A stretch of 64,000 nucleotides of DNA from Blasia pusilla (GCA_050084515.1 CM114271.1:36270001-36334000), one strand, 5' to 3'. Shown: positions 34,363 to 46,190, counted from the stretch's first letter. Numbers and translations are program-made. Notes: a model not told the origin generated them from the letters alone.

Positions 34363-35364
34363 TCATCTATTTGGAACGATATCTATTGATGAAATTGCTG
34401 GCGGGGTAACATCTTCGCTTGGGCTTGGTGTTGCACATGATTGTGTCCTACTACGGTGTACATTTGCATTGTCGACTCCATTTCCTTGAACTAGTTGAGG
34501 CAGAGCGGACAGGAATGGTACTCCTCCCTTGCATGAGTGAAAACAAACATATTTGATTTAGTATTGTCCTCTCCCACACAAAAAGAAATCTCAATCACAA
34601 CTAACTCAATTGAAAACTTACCCATGGTGGTTGCTGGGAGGTTTGCCCAACCGGAGGCCATTGAGGTTGAAATTGATTTTGGTAACCCATTGGACTTTGC
34701 ATCATCACGGGAAGCAACCATGGCATCTGGTTTGTTGACCATGATGGAGGGGGATATGGCTGTTGTCCAACGTGTGAAATAGACGGAGGCTTCCCTTTTG
34801 GCTGCTATTGTGAATGAACTTATTAGGGTATACTTTAAAAAACTTAATGCCAATCATCAAACTCTATAGAAACTATTGTACACAATACTACAAGCATGGA
34901 ACTTCCATCTGGTTTACGTGTTCCTCCCCTGAATTCGGAGGCTACATAGTTGATTGAAGGAGAACTTCAGATCTTGGGGGAAAAGACACTGGATCCATCG
35001 TTGTAGGCTGCCAACAAGCAACCAACAAATGAGTATAGATCAACTCTTCGGCAAATGAATGTCAGTGGCATGAAGGAATGCCAAAATAACTCAAATGAAA
35101 TGAATTTACCCTCCCATCTTCTAGCCAATTCTCATCATCATCATCTGATGTATAGTGTCACATATCGGATATTGGCTTGTAATCCTGGTCTTTTGATTTG
35201 GTGTCTTGGCTGCATTCAGCTTCAAATATAAGTATTTGAAGATTCCCTTTCCCTTCCAACCGCACACTCCGCCCTGGTTGAAGACATGGATTACATTCAT
35301 GAAGGGACTTGCGAGGCTTCACAACCCTCGGCTTGTTGAACCTTTCAATTATACAAACAACCAT
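34363..35364 (-). pseudogene. Decayed multi-exon gene, Pro/Gln-rich C-terminus, unrecognised
   Basis: Four exon-like segments with phase-0 GT..AG borders and introns near 100 bp: 35364-35110 (MVVCIIERFNKPRV..., TSDDDDENWLEDGR, GT at 35109), 35007-34918, 34804-34622 (QQPYPPPSWSTNQMPW, QFQPQWPPVGQTSQQPPW, then GTAAGT) and 34527-34363 ending in a stop. Segments one and two each carry one internal stop (TGA, TAG) that a C-to-T change explains; three and four are open. Total about 230 codons. I do not recognise the product. Earlier exons may lie upstream. The consistent phases and intron sizes argue against chance, but no homologue is known to me. Confidence 0.4.
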
Positions 35365-35689
35365 ATTAGGAGAGAGAGAGATAGAGAGGCATCGGGAACT
35401 ATAATAAGAGACATATGTACAAGGTCCTCATCAAAGTAACAGAGATCAGATCAGAAAAGCAATAATTTCCAATTGCAAATTGCACTCAAGCTGTTTTTGT
35501 AAGTATGCAGCGGATGACTTCATCGCTATACCTACCTCGGTTTCTCCCAAAGGCTACTAGAATTTCTAATAAGCTCCATCGGATATGATTGGAAATTTTT
35601 GGACACTTCACTGGTGTGCAACTTCCCTCCTACACTCGGCTTCACCTTGAGAATGATCCGAGGCTCATGATTATCCTATGAGGCCAACT

Positions 35690-36060
35690 GACTAGAACAA
35701 CTGGGAAAAATACACAAGTTGAAGTGTCCATCTCACCTGATGTACAACGTTTACGTGAAATGTGCCAACGACTTTCCGCAACACAACTGAATATGGAGCT
35801 ACGAGCTCTTCGCCACTCACATAGCGCTTCTTGCCAATGGACATGTGAAAGCTTTGGTTCATATTCCACTACAGAGGTTCTATTTCTCTCGAAGGAATCG
35901 ATGGCTTCTTGTTCACGGGTGGAAACAAAAAAGCGGAAAAACAAGGGCGCCGAGCAGTCGATGCAATGCGGGTTGAGTTCAGGTTTCTCACCTGAAGTTC
36001 ACTTGGAGTCTGAGTTGACGACAATGATACCAATCCCTAAGGCACATACATTCCCTTTTG
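35690..36060 (+). other. Open stretch of uncertain coding status
   Basis: A plus-strand frame (VSISPDVQRLREMCQRLSAT..., VETKKRKNKGAEQ) is open for about 120 codons and has a plausible amino-acid composition, but the opposite strand is also open here and no motif is recognisable. It could be an exon of an unrelated decayed gene or chance. Confidence 0.2.
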
Positions 36061-36449
36061 CATTTCCAGCTTGCTCGCCAATGTGCCACAAACATTAGCA
36101 TTCCCTTCCCCCGGTGCAAACCTTCACGGCCCTCTGTTCCTCACTACTCTCGAGCTCCCTGCCTGCAACGCCCACGCAATGTCTCCCTCCATTGCAAGTC
36201 GACTCGAAACTGGACCCAAACCTCCGGTCACGTCAACATGGTTCGAAATGCCTTGTCACGATGGACCATGTGCCACTTCAGCAAGGTGAGAATGCCCCGT
36301 CACTCTTCTTAGCAGCAAAGTGGGGGGGTTGGACTTCAACTTATTTACTTACCAAGAAAGATTTGCACATGGAAAAACAACATCTACCAACGGCTCTCAC
36401 CAATCCACCATAAGCAACGAGTTCTTACCAACACCTTTTGATAAACACT

Positions 36450-37430
36450 AAGCCACTACCCAATAGTCTTCTCAACTGTAATTTTTTTCCGGGGTCATCC
36501 CAAGCCCATGAACACAAGGGAAAAGAAAAAAATCCTAAATGACCACTCACACATGAAATTAAATTAAAAACCACAAACCCTGAAGAAGGTCTCTGATTTT
36601 TGGCATGAGAATGGGAGCAGAAAAAGAAGATCTGAACCGTTGGCATTTTGGAGGGCGGTATTGCAAAGAGATGTGCCAAGTTTCATCACCATCTAATGGT
36701 TGTTTCAAATGATAGCTCCATGTTAACATGAAAATGACTCTTTGACTTGGAACACTCTTAGAAGACTCTCCTTCTAGACCTCCATTTTCCTTCCCCCACC
36801 CTCAACCAGGGATCCCGAAATCAGGAGACTCCACCCATAGGGGAAACCCAACATAAGGAACACAGGGGAAAAGAAAAATCTACAAATGAACACTCACACA
36901 TGGAATTAAAAATCAGAAACCCTAAAAAAGGTCTCCCATTTTTAGTGTGGGCCTGAATAAAAATATGACATATCTCAACCATTGAGATGGTGAAAAATCG
37001 TTAATACAAAACCTTCAGCCAAGTTTTATGACCATCTAATGGTTGGATGAAAAGATAGATCCATGTGAACATCAAAATGACACTTCGACTTGGAACATTC
37101 CTACTCAAACTCCTCATCCTCCTTCTAGAATCTTTTCCTAGGGGGGCACCCCTAGCCCAGGAAAAATGGGGAAGAGAAAAATCTCCAAATGACCACTCAC
37201 ACATGAAATAAAAAATCGTTAACCCTAAAATTGGTCTTTCATTTTTGGCTTGGCCATCAGCCTGAGGTCCAAACGACAAGAATCTTTTCCCAAAGGGGCA
37301 CCCCTAGCCCAGGAGTCTTGAGGAAATTTTCACCCTTATCTAATGGTGGGATAAAAAAATATAAGGACTTGGAACAATCCTATTCAAATCTCGTGAGGGT
37401 CAATGGGAACATGGACCCTAAACCTTGCAG
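36450..37430. repeat. About three tandem units of 305-355 bp
   Basis: The block ..GGGAA.AGAAAAAT.....AAATGA.CACTCACACATG recurs at about 36510, 36860 and 37165. The block CCATCTAATGGTTG...GATAGATCCATG..AACAT.AAAATGAC..TTTGACTTGGAAC recurs at about 36690 and 37030, with a shortened third copy at 37335. Units are diverged, and no coding content is seen. Confidence 0.8.
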
Positions 37431-40400
37431 GGGACAAAAATCAAGATGTGATACCCAGTGGGGAACCTCAACACCAAGAACTCGGAGAAAATATTAGTGT
37501 TGAAAATTAGGGTGAGAAATTATATCCCTACAGCAATATAAAACGTGATAACATTGGAGCATGAAATCATTTAAACATACCAGTCGTTGTTTATGACTCA
37601 CTTTTACTAAGCGAGTTAAACAAGTATGACTCATCTTGACTAAAGAGTATTGATAACCCTAGTAGTCATAAGCAGATGACTAGGTGAGTTGTGCGACCCA
37701 AAATTTTATGACTAAACCATTCAAATCATAATTTGAGTCATTCTTTCGGTAAGTCATTTAAAGTCTAGTCATAAAAACCACCCATTTCTTGTCGGCAATT
37801 TCTAACACCTTCACGAGGCAATTAACTCTCCAAGTCCCAATCCCAAATTTTTTGCATTCATTTGCATCATTCCTTGAAGTATTTTTTAGATGCTTATTGA
37901 AGTCTGCATCCCTTCTTCTACCCAACTCCTCAAGAAATTTAAGGGGAAGAAACTTGGAGTGATTCTATAGGATTATAAGGTCAAAGTGCCAAATATCAAG
38001 AGGAGAGAAGTTTGCAAATGAAAGGGAACTCTCTAATAATAATATTGATTTACTTGAAATGATTATTCTTAAAATTAAAATTAAAATTTATTCTTATAAG
38101 AATAAGCATATATTCAAAATTTTATCGTAACCTCAATTAAGAGTCTTCTTAGGTACCCATTTGGATGATAAAAGTTCACCGCAACTATGGGTTAAATTAA
38201 TGAGTTTGCAAGGAAAGTGTCCAGGTAGCTCTAATGAAATCCGAATGTGGCTATGTAATATGCATACATTATGAGAGTGATATGGAAATTAACATGTGAA
38301 ATTTCATACAAAGATGCCTCTAAAGATACCCTTTTTATTTATTTTCATGCGAAAAACGGATGGTAAAACTATGATATGTCCAAAAAAATCCTATTAGCAC
38401 TTAAAGCAAACCTATGTCTCGGTCATAAAAGTGAATAAAAGAGAACAAACTCATGACCACAATGAGTCAAGAGACAAAAAGGTGCATTATTTGCAAAGTC
38501 AACCCTTGAGATGTGAATTTTTAGGAATCTAGTCTTGATTATATGATATTTACACATAGAATCATAAGAAAAACCAACCATAGGTTTTTTCAATTAAAAA
38601 AGGAAAATATGAGAGGAAAAATTAGATCTAGGAACCTTTAGGAGAAGAGAGTAGGGAGGGATAAGACCTTTTATAGGTCTTGTAAATAATCTATTATCCA
38701 TCAAAAAAGGAGGAGATATCACGAAGTTACACTGTTTATCCTCTCCCTTTTCTCTAAGATAAAATTTGAATCTAGATGCTACACAACAAATAATATGTCA
38801 CGACTCATGTTATGGAAACGATAATGTATTGACTTGTCAAATTTCATTTCATAGAGGCCAAATGTTAGCTTGTGAATTTATGCCTAATGAAAAAGTGGAT
38901 AACATGAAACATCACATCCAAGTTATCTAACCATTGAGATCATTCAACGTTTTAGATGTCACATGTTTTAGGATGGATTAACGAGATTATGATAGAGCGC
39001 CTTCAAGGATAGTGTAGGACAACCTCTTGAGGTCAAGGATGACATTATGAGGCCTCGGTTAACCTAAGAGAGTGGATTTCCCTTTCATTTCCGTTCATTT
39101 GGAGTTATGTAGAGAAACTTACTATTTTGGATAAGTTATTGTTATGAGTAGAGTTGACTTACCAATTTAGAAAGAAGAAAGTCAACTCTTGGCCCTTTGA
39201 GAGGTAGAAATATAGTGTTTGATGAAATGAAGTCATAGTATGAGAAACCGGATTTAGTTCATATTTTTAGAATGCTGAGTGAGCTAAATTTGGAAGGAAT
39301 GATCAAGGAGCATCACCCAACAGTACCAATAAAACACCAAGAGAGGTCATAAACTCTTAGAAGTTTGGGAGTCCATGATTTTTCTAGTTAAGATTAGAAG
39401 CAATTCCACCTAATGAAGTAAGTGAAACTTTAGATGGAAGGAACAATCCATCAATCACATGTTCCAAGAAATAATATAATAGAGCATAGGATCCTAGTCC
39501 TTATTCAACTTCCAAACTCATAATATCTCATAAGGTAAGAAATCTTTTGTAGCGATTCATACATAATGGCCTCTTGGCTATTTATCATGTATACATGATG
39601 AAGACTCTCATTTGCATGCTCATTCTTGCACTTGTAAGGTTGGGTTGAAGTAAAAGGGCTCAATGCTAGGAATCAAGCAATCATAAGGTGCAAGGTGCAT
39701 ACAAATATCCAAAAATTCTTACGAATAAGTTTCATGTACATAGATAGCTTCATTCTAGATAGAGAGCTTATCAGTAGTTGATACAATTGGTGTCTCTTTT
39801 AGTAGGTAGCATGCCACTTATCGATGTTCTTGTGGTTGAGAAGTTTCAATCTTGCCCTCTATTGTGATTATGTTTTCCTTCTTCACTGCAATCAGTTAAA
39901 ACTAGCACATCCGTCATCTCACCAAAGCTTCCATACAGCTACAAACTACAGCAATGCGCCTACAAAATGAAGAACATACTAATGAATGTTTTCCAATGGC
40001 CTTTTCGTCTTCCAAATAAGCTCATACCTTTCTCTCAACTTTGGAAAACTTGGTGATTGCTACAACATTGCTTTCTAATCCGGATATTATCTCCATGCTT
40101 TCAAGTTCAATCTACAAAAAAGAAACACTTGCATTCTCTCCCACCCACGTACACCAAGTCCTACCCAAGGTTGAATCAAGACACCCTCCCTAATTTCAAT
40201 CTCAGTCGGAAGTCAATATGCTCTTGCGGTGTCTTGCCTCACTTGTATAGTACCTTCATACAACAATGTGCATCCTCGGCCGCTCTTGCATCTCTGTAGA
40301 TCTCTCTTGCGCCCTAGACCGCTCTTGCATCTCCATCGATCTCTCTTGCGCCCTTGGCCGCTCTTTGCAGCTACAACTGGAAGCGAAAGATCTCTCTATT

Positions 40401-40789
40401 GCGCCCTCTATAGCTGCACTTTACTATTGTGTCCTCCATCTCTAGGCTCTTGTGCTAGGTCTCTGCATATTATCTTCTCTCCTCTCTTGTTCCCCTTACT
40501 CCCACGGTCTTCTGCACACATATGACTCATATACTTAAACATGCCAAGTCACTTTTCTTCTCCTATGTGTTTCCCCCTTCCACACTCTCCTCAAATCCCT
40601 CCTATATGCATTAACTATTGTATAATGCCTTCAACTCCTTTCAGGGTCTCAATCGCTGTCACATCTTAGTAGCCTAAAGGTAGAGATCTATCGTGGCGAC
40701 GACATAGAGAGCCAACGGACTATCTCGAACGTAACCTCATCCCAAGATGTCGGATGAGGGTGGTGACAAGTCTCCTACGTCAAGAAAAT
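37431..40789. other. Intergenic, repeat-derived, no supported gene
   Basis: AT-rich sequence without recognisable frames. It contains a cluster of TGACT/AGTCA words (37590-37765) that resembles 41570-41815, and the dispersed repeat at 38940-39165. CT-rich sequence with short repeated words (GCCGCTCTTGCATCTC) lies at 40270-40370. Confidence 0.5.
38940..39165 (+). repeat. Dispersed repeat, partner of 20281-20497
   Basis: Diverged direct copy of the sequence upstream of the Gypsy 5' LTR. It lacks the 54-bp hairpin present at 20400-20453. No LTR or coding region follows it, so it may be a solo remnant. Confidence 0.6.
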
Positions 40790-41310
40790 TATTTATGGAA
40801 ATTTTCCTATTTTGGTTTTAGTCTTGTAATCTGTGCACACACGTTACCGTTGGGAGGGCTATTTTTGGGGTAAGAGCCTTTTGGCTCTTCTCAAGGATAT
40901 AAGAGTGAGGGAGATGGCTTCCTCAAGCCATCTTTCTCATGTTGAGCCTTAGGAGCACCTTTCTTGCACGTGTGTGTGTGGGTGTGTAGGAGCTAGGGTG
41001 CTAACGTCCGGATTCCTTCATAGCAGAGGGTGGATGTGGCTCAATATGCCGATGTAGATTCAGAAGTGGAGTTTTAGGCCAGGTGAGCCGTTTTTACTAT
41101 TGTGATTTTTTGTGGGGCTTGGATGTATATGCATGAGTTTGTTTTTTTATGGATGGATTGACCCGTGTATTGGGAAGATTGGTGTTGTGTGGTGTGTAGA
41201 TGTGACCAGCGATGTGGGTTCTATAGCGATGTGTATGCGCACAATACGTTGTCTAAACCCTTCCGTGTTACCTTAGTATGGTCTATTAAGGGTCTCTACA
41301 CTCAAGGAGA
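40790..41310 (+). repeat. LTR-like sequence, related to the Gypsy LTR
   Basis: A TATA-like GGATATAAGAGTGAGG (about 40900) and a downstream stretch around 41165-41300 that resembles the minus strand of 29050-29170 (AGCGATGTGTATGCGCACA; GTTACC....TTAAGGG). This suggests a solo LTR of a family related to the methyltransferase-bearing Gypsy element. Boundaries are not visible. Confidence 0.4.
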
Positions 41311-41569
41311 ATTGCTTCTCCAAAATTTTCCAAACCCTAAATATTTCCAAGGGTTTGGGAGGAAGGGTCTAATCTATACATTCTTTCATAAACCTGACAA
41401 GGGCCTGTAAATATCCTAAAGTCCGTTAGGTTTGAGTGAATCTAATTTTTCTATATCATTGAATTGGAAAATCATGCTTTGTGACTCTTTTGGGAATATA
41501 ATTTTTTGATGATTACGTCTTTTTATAAATGAAAGATTAAGGATATGATTTTTTTTGCAATATTTGCAT

Positions 41570-41815
41570 AATTTATTATGACTCAGTCATAATGAGTTAA
41601 AATTACTCATTATTGAATAAGTCATTCATGTATATGACTAAGTCATGTCATAAAATGAGTCAATGACTTAGTCATATTGGTATAAGACTAAAATATTGTT
41701 AGTTTTTGGAAAGATACAACTACCATATGATTAAGGGAGATTTTAGTCATAAGTCCTAGTCATGAAGAACCCTAGTCATTTGGATCCTAGTCATACAAAT
41801 CATGACTTTCTTCTA
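41570..41815. repeat. TGACT/AGTCA-rich segment
   Basis: The words AGTCAT, ATGACT and TGAGTCA occur more than a dozen times in 245 bp, some as short inverted pairs (GACTCAGTCATAATGAGT). A similar segment is at 37590-37765. It ends exactly where the second non-LTR copy begins, so it could be one end of a transposon with subterminal repeats. Confidence 0.5.
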
Positions 41816-41817
41816 GT

Positions 41818-44800
41818 GGTAGAGGCCTAAGCATCATCCCATCCCACTAAAGGTGCAAATACATCAATTGTTTTGATGTAGCCTAATTTTGGGGTAAATT
41901 GGTGAGTTTTCAGGTGCGGCTTGAGCATTGGGACTTTTCTCTCTAGTTATTTTTCATAGAGTCCAACCTCTACTTCACCTAGCTTCACCAAAAAAGACTC
42001 CCAAACTTTAGGTTTGCGAGTGGAAGACTCAAGTGATTGTGTGTTCCGTAAGTAGTCGAGAAGCCACCAAACACTAATCGGGTTGAGTCTCCCCAAATGC
42101 GTATTGTCTCCCTAGGAAGCCTCTTCCCCAAATCTTGGCCAATCTCCCCAAGTTACTCGTCTACACCAAAGCACGTTGGTTAATTCTTCAAGGTGTGTCC
42201 TCTAGCTTAAACATGAAACTCGGCCAAACACACATTATGGTTAGTTCCTAGTTCAAAGACTTGAGTGAGTAGGGAGGGAGAGTGTTCCCCCCTCCCCCCA
42301 ACAAGAGTTACTTCTAGGGTTCTATGGAGAAACCCCATCTTCCCTATTATCCCCCTTGGACCCTTGATTTTGCCCTCAACCCAAATGTAGTTTACAACTT
42401 ACGGACCCGCATTTGACTAGTTATCCATGAAGATGGCTTGGTGAAAGCTTTCTGCCAATTATGCAACTCTCGACTCCCTAAACACCTCTTGGAGCTTGGA
42501 CGTGCGTGTCATGTGTCTCATATCTAGTATCCGTCTTGACTCATTGTTTTGATTTTGATGGTTATCTTGCCGCCCTTTGCATTTTGTGATTAGTCTTATG
42601 GCGTCTCGCCCATCTTGACTCATATGTTCCTTGCTTCTTGCCCTTGACTAAGCACTCAACTCCAAGATTTAGTGTTTGAAATCTTTCTTGCCTTGCTTTT
42701 GTCCTGCGAGTAGCCACACGCCTTTCTCGCATGAGATTAGTTACAAGACACGTGCACGTTTTGCTTAGCGTTAGTCGTGTGGCCGGTTCCGCCGCCCTTC
42801 CTAGTCTTGTGACTACTTATTCTAGGTTCTGAATTTGGTGGGTCATACCAAGGTCTTTTCTCCTTGGACTTGTGATAATGAATTGCTTCCCGGATCCCCG
42901 CTAGCGCACATGGGATAGACTTAGCTATTTGTGAGGCTATTCTAAATGAGGACATAGAGGAAATCTTAGAAGATTTTCACCCCCCTTCAATTCAAGTGGA
43001 AATGCTTCATCTTTTATTAAAGACTATACAACACATATTAACTTAGGATTTGACTTGGAAATTTTCATAGTAGTGTTTCTTCATACTCCTTGCTTATGAG
43101 AAGGTAAATTATTAGAAATGGTTTTTTAGCATCTCGGCTTTTGCTTTATTCATGACCAGCAAATGACTTATCTTTATGTAAGGTTTGTGTACATATTATG
43201 ATACATCATGTGTCGTACTCAATCTCTAGGCTTTTAGATGCTTATCGTTTATTGAATATGGATAAGCCTCCTTATCTTGTTTGCCCATTGGCTATTGGAG
43301 AGGTATTATACAACTAGGTAGGTAGATGTAATTATTGCATTTTCATTCCTACTTAAGTGTCCAATAATCCTCATCAATTTGGAGTGGCCATCATTAGTGA
43401 TTGTAAGGCAATAGTTCCTGGGATATGCTTCACTCTTAATGTTTATCTTGATTGAGTGGCTATTCTAGTCGATGTAGCTAACATATTCAATCTAGTTTCT
43501 TGTGTGTCCATGTTGGAGGAGTAGCATTATGCAAGAAGAGGTTTGAGTTCTAGGTGTCCTAATTGGTTTTATGGACTATGTATCTACATTATTGGATGAA
43601 GCTCTTCTCAAAGATATAGACTAGCATCATATGTTGTCTCATCTAGGGGATCCCCAAGTTGCTTACGGAACTCACTCCCAATGTTTTCTTTAATGCCCTT
43701 TCTACATTCTTCCCACTTGTCCTCCCACCTCATAATTCTTACATTAGTTATTTTTTTTCGACACTTTTCTAATGACAACATTTGGTAAACTTCTTTGTCC
43801 TCATACTTTTAATGGAGATGATTATATCTTGACTTTTTGACAAATTATCTCTCGTTTTTCTTTTAGAGATGTGGGGCATTCTTTCATAGTGATATATAAA
43901 CCAAGAACATTTTTGGGGAGTTGAGTTTTTCTCCAACCCTATTATGACTTCAAGGTTTCTAGAAGGAGATACAACTATCTTGATGGATCATGTGGCCAAT
44001 GTAGAGGAAGGGGATATATTATTCCAACCACAAATGAGATCTATCTGTGCTCTTCTTCCATTTGCTACACATGAAATTATATCCCCTTTTAACCAATTGA
44101 TTATATAAGGGCTTGATTGACTTCTAGAGCGTATCCCCGAGAATTTGCACCAAATCAACTTTTATAGCATTTTGTCTAAGAAAACCTTTGACACTCATCG
44201 AGTTTTTCTGAATTCATGTGTAAATGCATGATGAGGGTCTGGGGGGGATAGACTTATTGCAAATCTTATTCTTAAATATAATATATTCTTGAAAACTCTA
44301 TGGTCACGCCTTGGAGTTCCTCATCCTTATCTTCTAGATATGCCTAATTGTGTACGTAGAAAACCCATTGATGCGAAGAATATCCACATTCAGTGATGTG
44401 AACATGTATGGTGGAAAAGGAACAACGATCCATAATGTGATTAAAGAGGCAATGGTGGCTTATACTGCATGACACACCATTGGATAAGAGCAACTACATG
44501 TCCCATCTTCTACTACAAAGTAATCTCTCTTCGATGAGTTGACCTTATAATGCCTTTAGTTGATTTTCATCTATTGGGTGATATGGTGGTTATTGATCCA
44601 ACACAATCTGACTTGGTGTGTTGGGTTGTATATACTAAAGGTTTTGCAACTAAACCTTTAGTTAAGTTATATGGTGAGACATGTGACCACTGGATTTATT
44701 CTTTTTGTAATGGAATTTTTTGGGCACTTACATGTGTCTTCTGATACTTTCATGAAAACAGATGATCACCATTCTCTTGTGGACTCACCTCTTCTCATAC
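41818..44800 (+). pseudogene. Second, decayed copy of the non-LTR retrotransposon
   Basis: Nucleotide similarity to 31230-33640 is plain: GGTGAGTTTTCAGGTGCGGC (compare 31330), GGATAAGCCTCCTTA...GGCTATTGGAGAGGT (compare 31700), CTCATCTAGGGGATCCCCAAGT (compare 32480), GATATGGTGGTTATTGATCC (compare 33420). It carries many stops and indels, an internal deletion of about 400 bp near 43545 (which removes the catalytic VDD), and a foreign insertion of about 1 kb (41951-42950). The N-terminal region is missing. Confidence 0.88.
41951..42950. mobile_element. About 1-kb insertion in the non-LTR copy, class unknown
   Basis: The similarity to the first non-LTR copy stops near 41950 and resumes near 42955, so this segment is an insertion. 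I find no coding region, clear terminal repeat or certain target duplication. It contains a run of G on the minus strand around 42290. It may be a non-autonomous transposon or a fragment. Confidence 0.55.
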
Positions 44801-45074
44801 TCCTCTCTCTAGAGTCACTACTTTTTTTTTACATTGTAGCTCGGTGGCATTACTAGGTGCACAAGAATTGACATTGATATGCTATTCCGAAATGGTTAGT
44901 AGCTAGTCATCTCTTCGTTCATTCACTAATGTTATCAGATTTTTTTTCAAATTATTGAGTTTTATGTTGATTTATTACCATTTTCTTTTTGCATTTTTTT
45001 AACCTCTTGCTACCTTCCCTTCTTTAGATATTGTTAAATCCATTTGTGTTTTTTTTGTTTTTATATATAATACA

Positions 45075-45447
45075 ACTAGTGTGTAGCCCGTGCCATACAT
45101 GCGATTGTAGGGACTAATTGTGGTACACGCAATTTTTTCTCTTCATGCCCGTAGAATGAAAATATTTTCTTACTTCCCATAGAGTAGGAAACATTTTTTT
45201 GATGTCCGGTTGCCACAAATTGAACATAGAGGTTTTTACAAATAAAAATAGTACTCTCCAATAATAATTTACTAGTGTGAAGCCCGTCTATGCATAGGAG
45301 TGAAAGACTAATCATGTTGCACACAAAAATTTTGTGGAATATAAATTATGTTTTCACTCCCATACAATAAAAAACATTTTCTTGCTCCCGATGTAAAGCA
45401 AAGAGGTGTTTCCAAATAAAGAAATCACTCTCTAATAATAATATAGA
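45075..45447. repeat. Tandem duplication, unit about 190 bp
   Basis: Copy one starts ACTAGTGTGTAGCCCGTGCC (45075) and copy two TACTAGTGTGAAGCCCGTCT (about 45269). Both continue with ..GACTAAT..TG...CACGCAA/CACACAA, ATTTTCTT.CT, and end CTCTCTAATAATAAT or CTCTCCAATAATAAT. The units are diverged. Confidence 0.75.
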
Positions 45448-45874
45448 AAATGTATAGAAGATGATTTCTATTATGCCAACTATAATAGTCCATGGACACA
45501 GCTTATTTGTCCATCTCCAGTTACTACAAGACATATCTCATCTGTCTACCTTCTCCCATGCTTTAGCAGCCTGGGTAATCCCTCTCCGAGACCATTGCGA
45601 TTTCGCCAATTCTCTTTTTGGGAGTTCGTACACCATCCGGTAATTTTCCTGCTCGATGCAAAGAAGAAAGAATGCGGCCTTTTATCTCGGAACATTCCTT
45701 CGAAGTACCTCGAAAGTTGAAAAACCTCATCTGTGCGGGGTTGAAAGGCTCACCCATATAGTCAGTCCCCCGCTCACCGCTCCTGTTACGGATGATGAGA
45801 AAAGGAAATTCACAACACGAAAAAGTGAGGAGGACGGAAGCCATGATGAACGTGTGGGAGGTAGCTGCCGTACT

Positions 45875-45897
45875 GGTTCGTTCGTTCGTTCGTTCGT
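45875..45897. repeat. (GTTC)n microsatellite
   Basis: About five perfect GTTC units directly adjoin and partly form the left arm of the palindrome at 45890-45925. The palindrome may have formed from slippage or inversion at this repeat. Confidence 0.9.
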
Positions 45898-45925
45898 CCA
45901 TGAGCCCGGGCTCATGGACGAACGA
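45890..45925. repeat. Perfect 36-bp palindrome
   Basis: The left arm TCGTTCGTCCATGAGCCC (45890-45907) and right arm GGGCTCATGGACGAACGA (45908-45925) are exactly complementary, without spacer. Such spacer-free palindromes are rare and unstable. No gene overlaps it. Confidence 0.92.
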
Positions 45926-45928
45926 TCT

Positions 45929-45978
45929 GATCACGCTTCGCATCTGAACATGAACATGTTCAGATCCGAAGAGTGATC
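45929..45978. repeat. Near-perfect 50-bp palindrome
   Basis: Arms of 24 bases (GATCACGCTTCGCATCTGAA... and its partner ending GTGATC) pair with two mismatches around the centre CATGAACATG. It starts only three bases after the preceding palindrome. Confidence 0.88.
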
Positions 45979-46046
45979 TCGTGATGCGAGAGGTGTTTTC
46001 GTGCGTCCACTTTGTGGCTGCACGAGACATTGAGGGGAGATCAGGA

Positions 46047-46086
46047 TTCCCATCGGATAACGTAAGAATCCTTCATTTAATAATCG
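46047..46086 (+). promoter_or_regulatory. USE/TATA-like remnant upstream of U6 pseudogene
   Basis: TTCCCATCGGAT resembles the plant snRNA upstream element (RTCCCACATCG) and is followed 19 bases later by ATTTAATAAT. This pairing is that of Pol III U6 promoters. Both matches are imperfect, so chance is possible. Confidence 0.35.
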
Positions 46087-46091
46087 AGGAA

Positions 46092-46190
46092 ATGGAGATT
46101 CCTCCCCAAATGCGGAGGTTGGAACAATACGGAGAAACTTGGCATGGCCCCCCCCATGCGCAAGAATGACACGCACTAATCCAGAAATTC
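46092..46190 (+). pseudogene. U6 snRNA pseudogene
   Basis: TTGGAACAATAC, GGAGAA, TTGGCATGGCCCC, TGCGCAAGAATGACACGCA match the conserved central and 3' half of plant U6 spliceosomal RNA. The ACAGAGA box is changed (ACGGAGA), the catalytic AGC triad is GGC, there is an insertion of about four C/A bases in GGCCCC..., and the 5' stem-loop is not conserved. No T-run terminator follows. Upstream TTCCCATCGG (46047-46056) resembles the plant upstream sequence element and ATTTAATAATC the TATA box, at roughly the right spacing. The base changes at splice-catalytic positions argue for a pseudogene. Confidence 0.8.
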
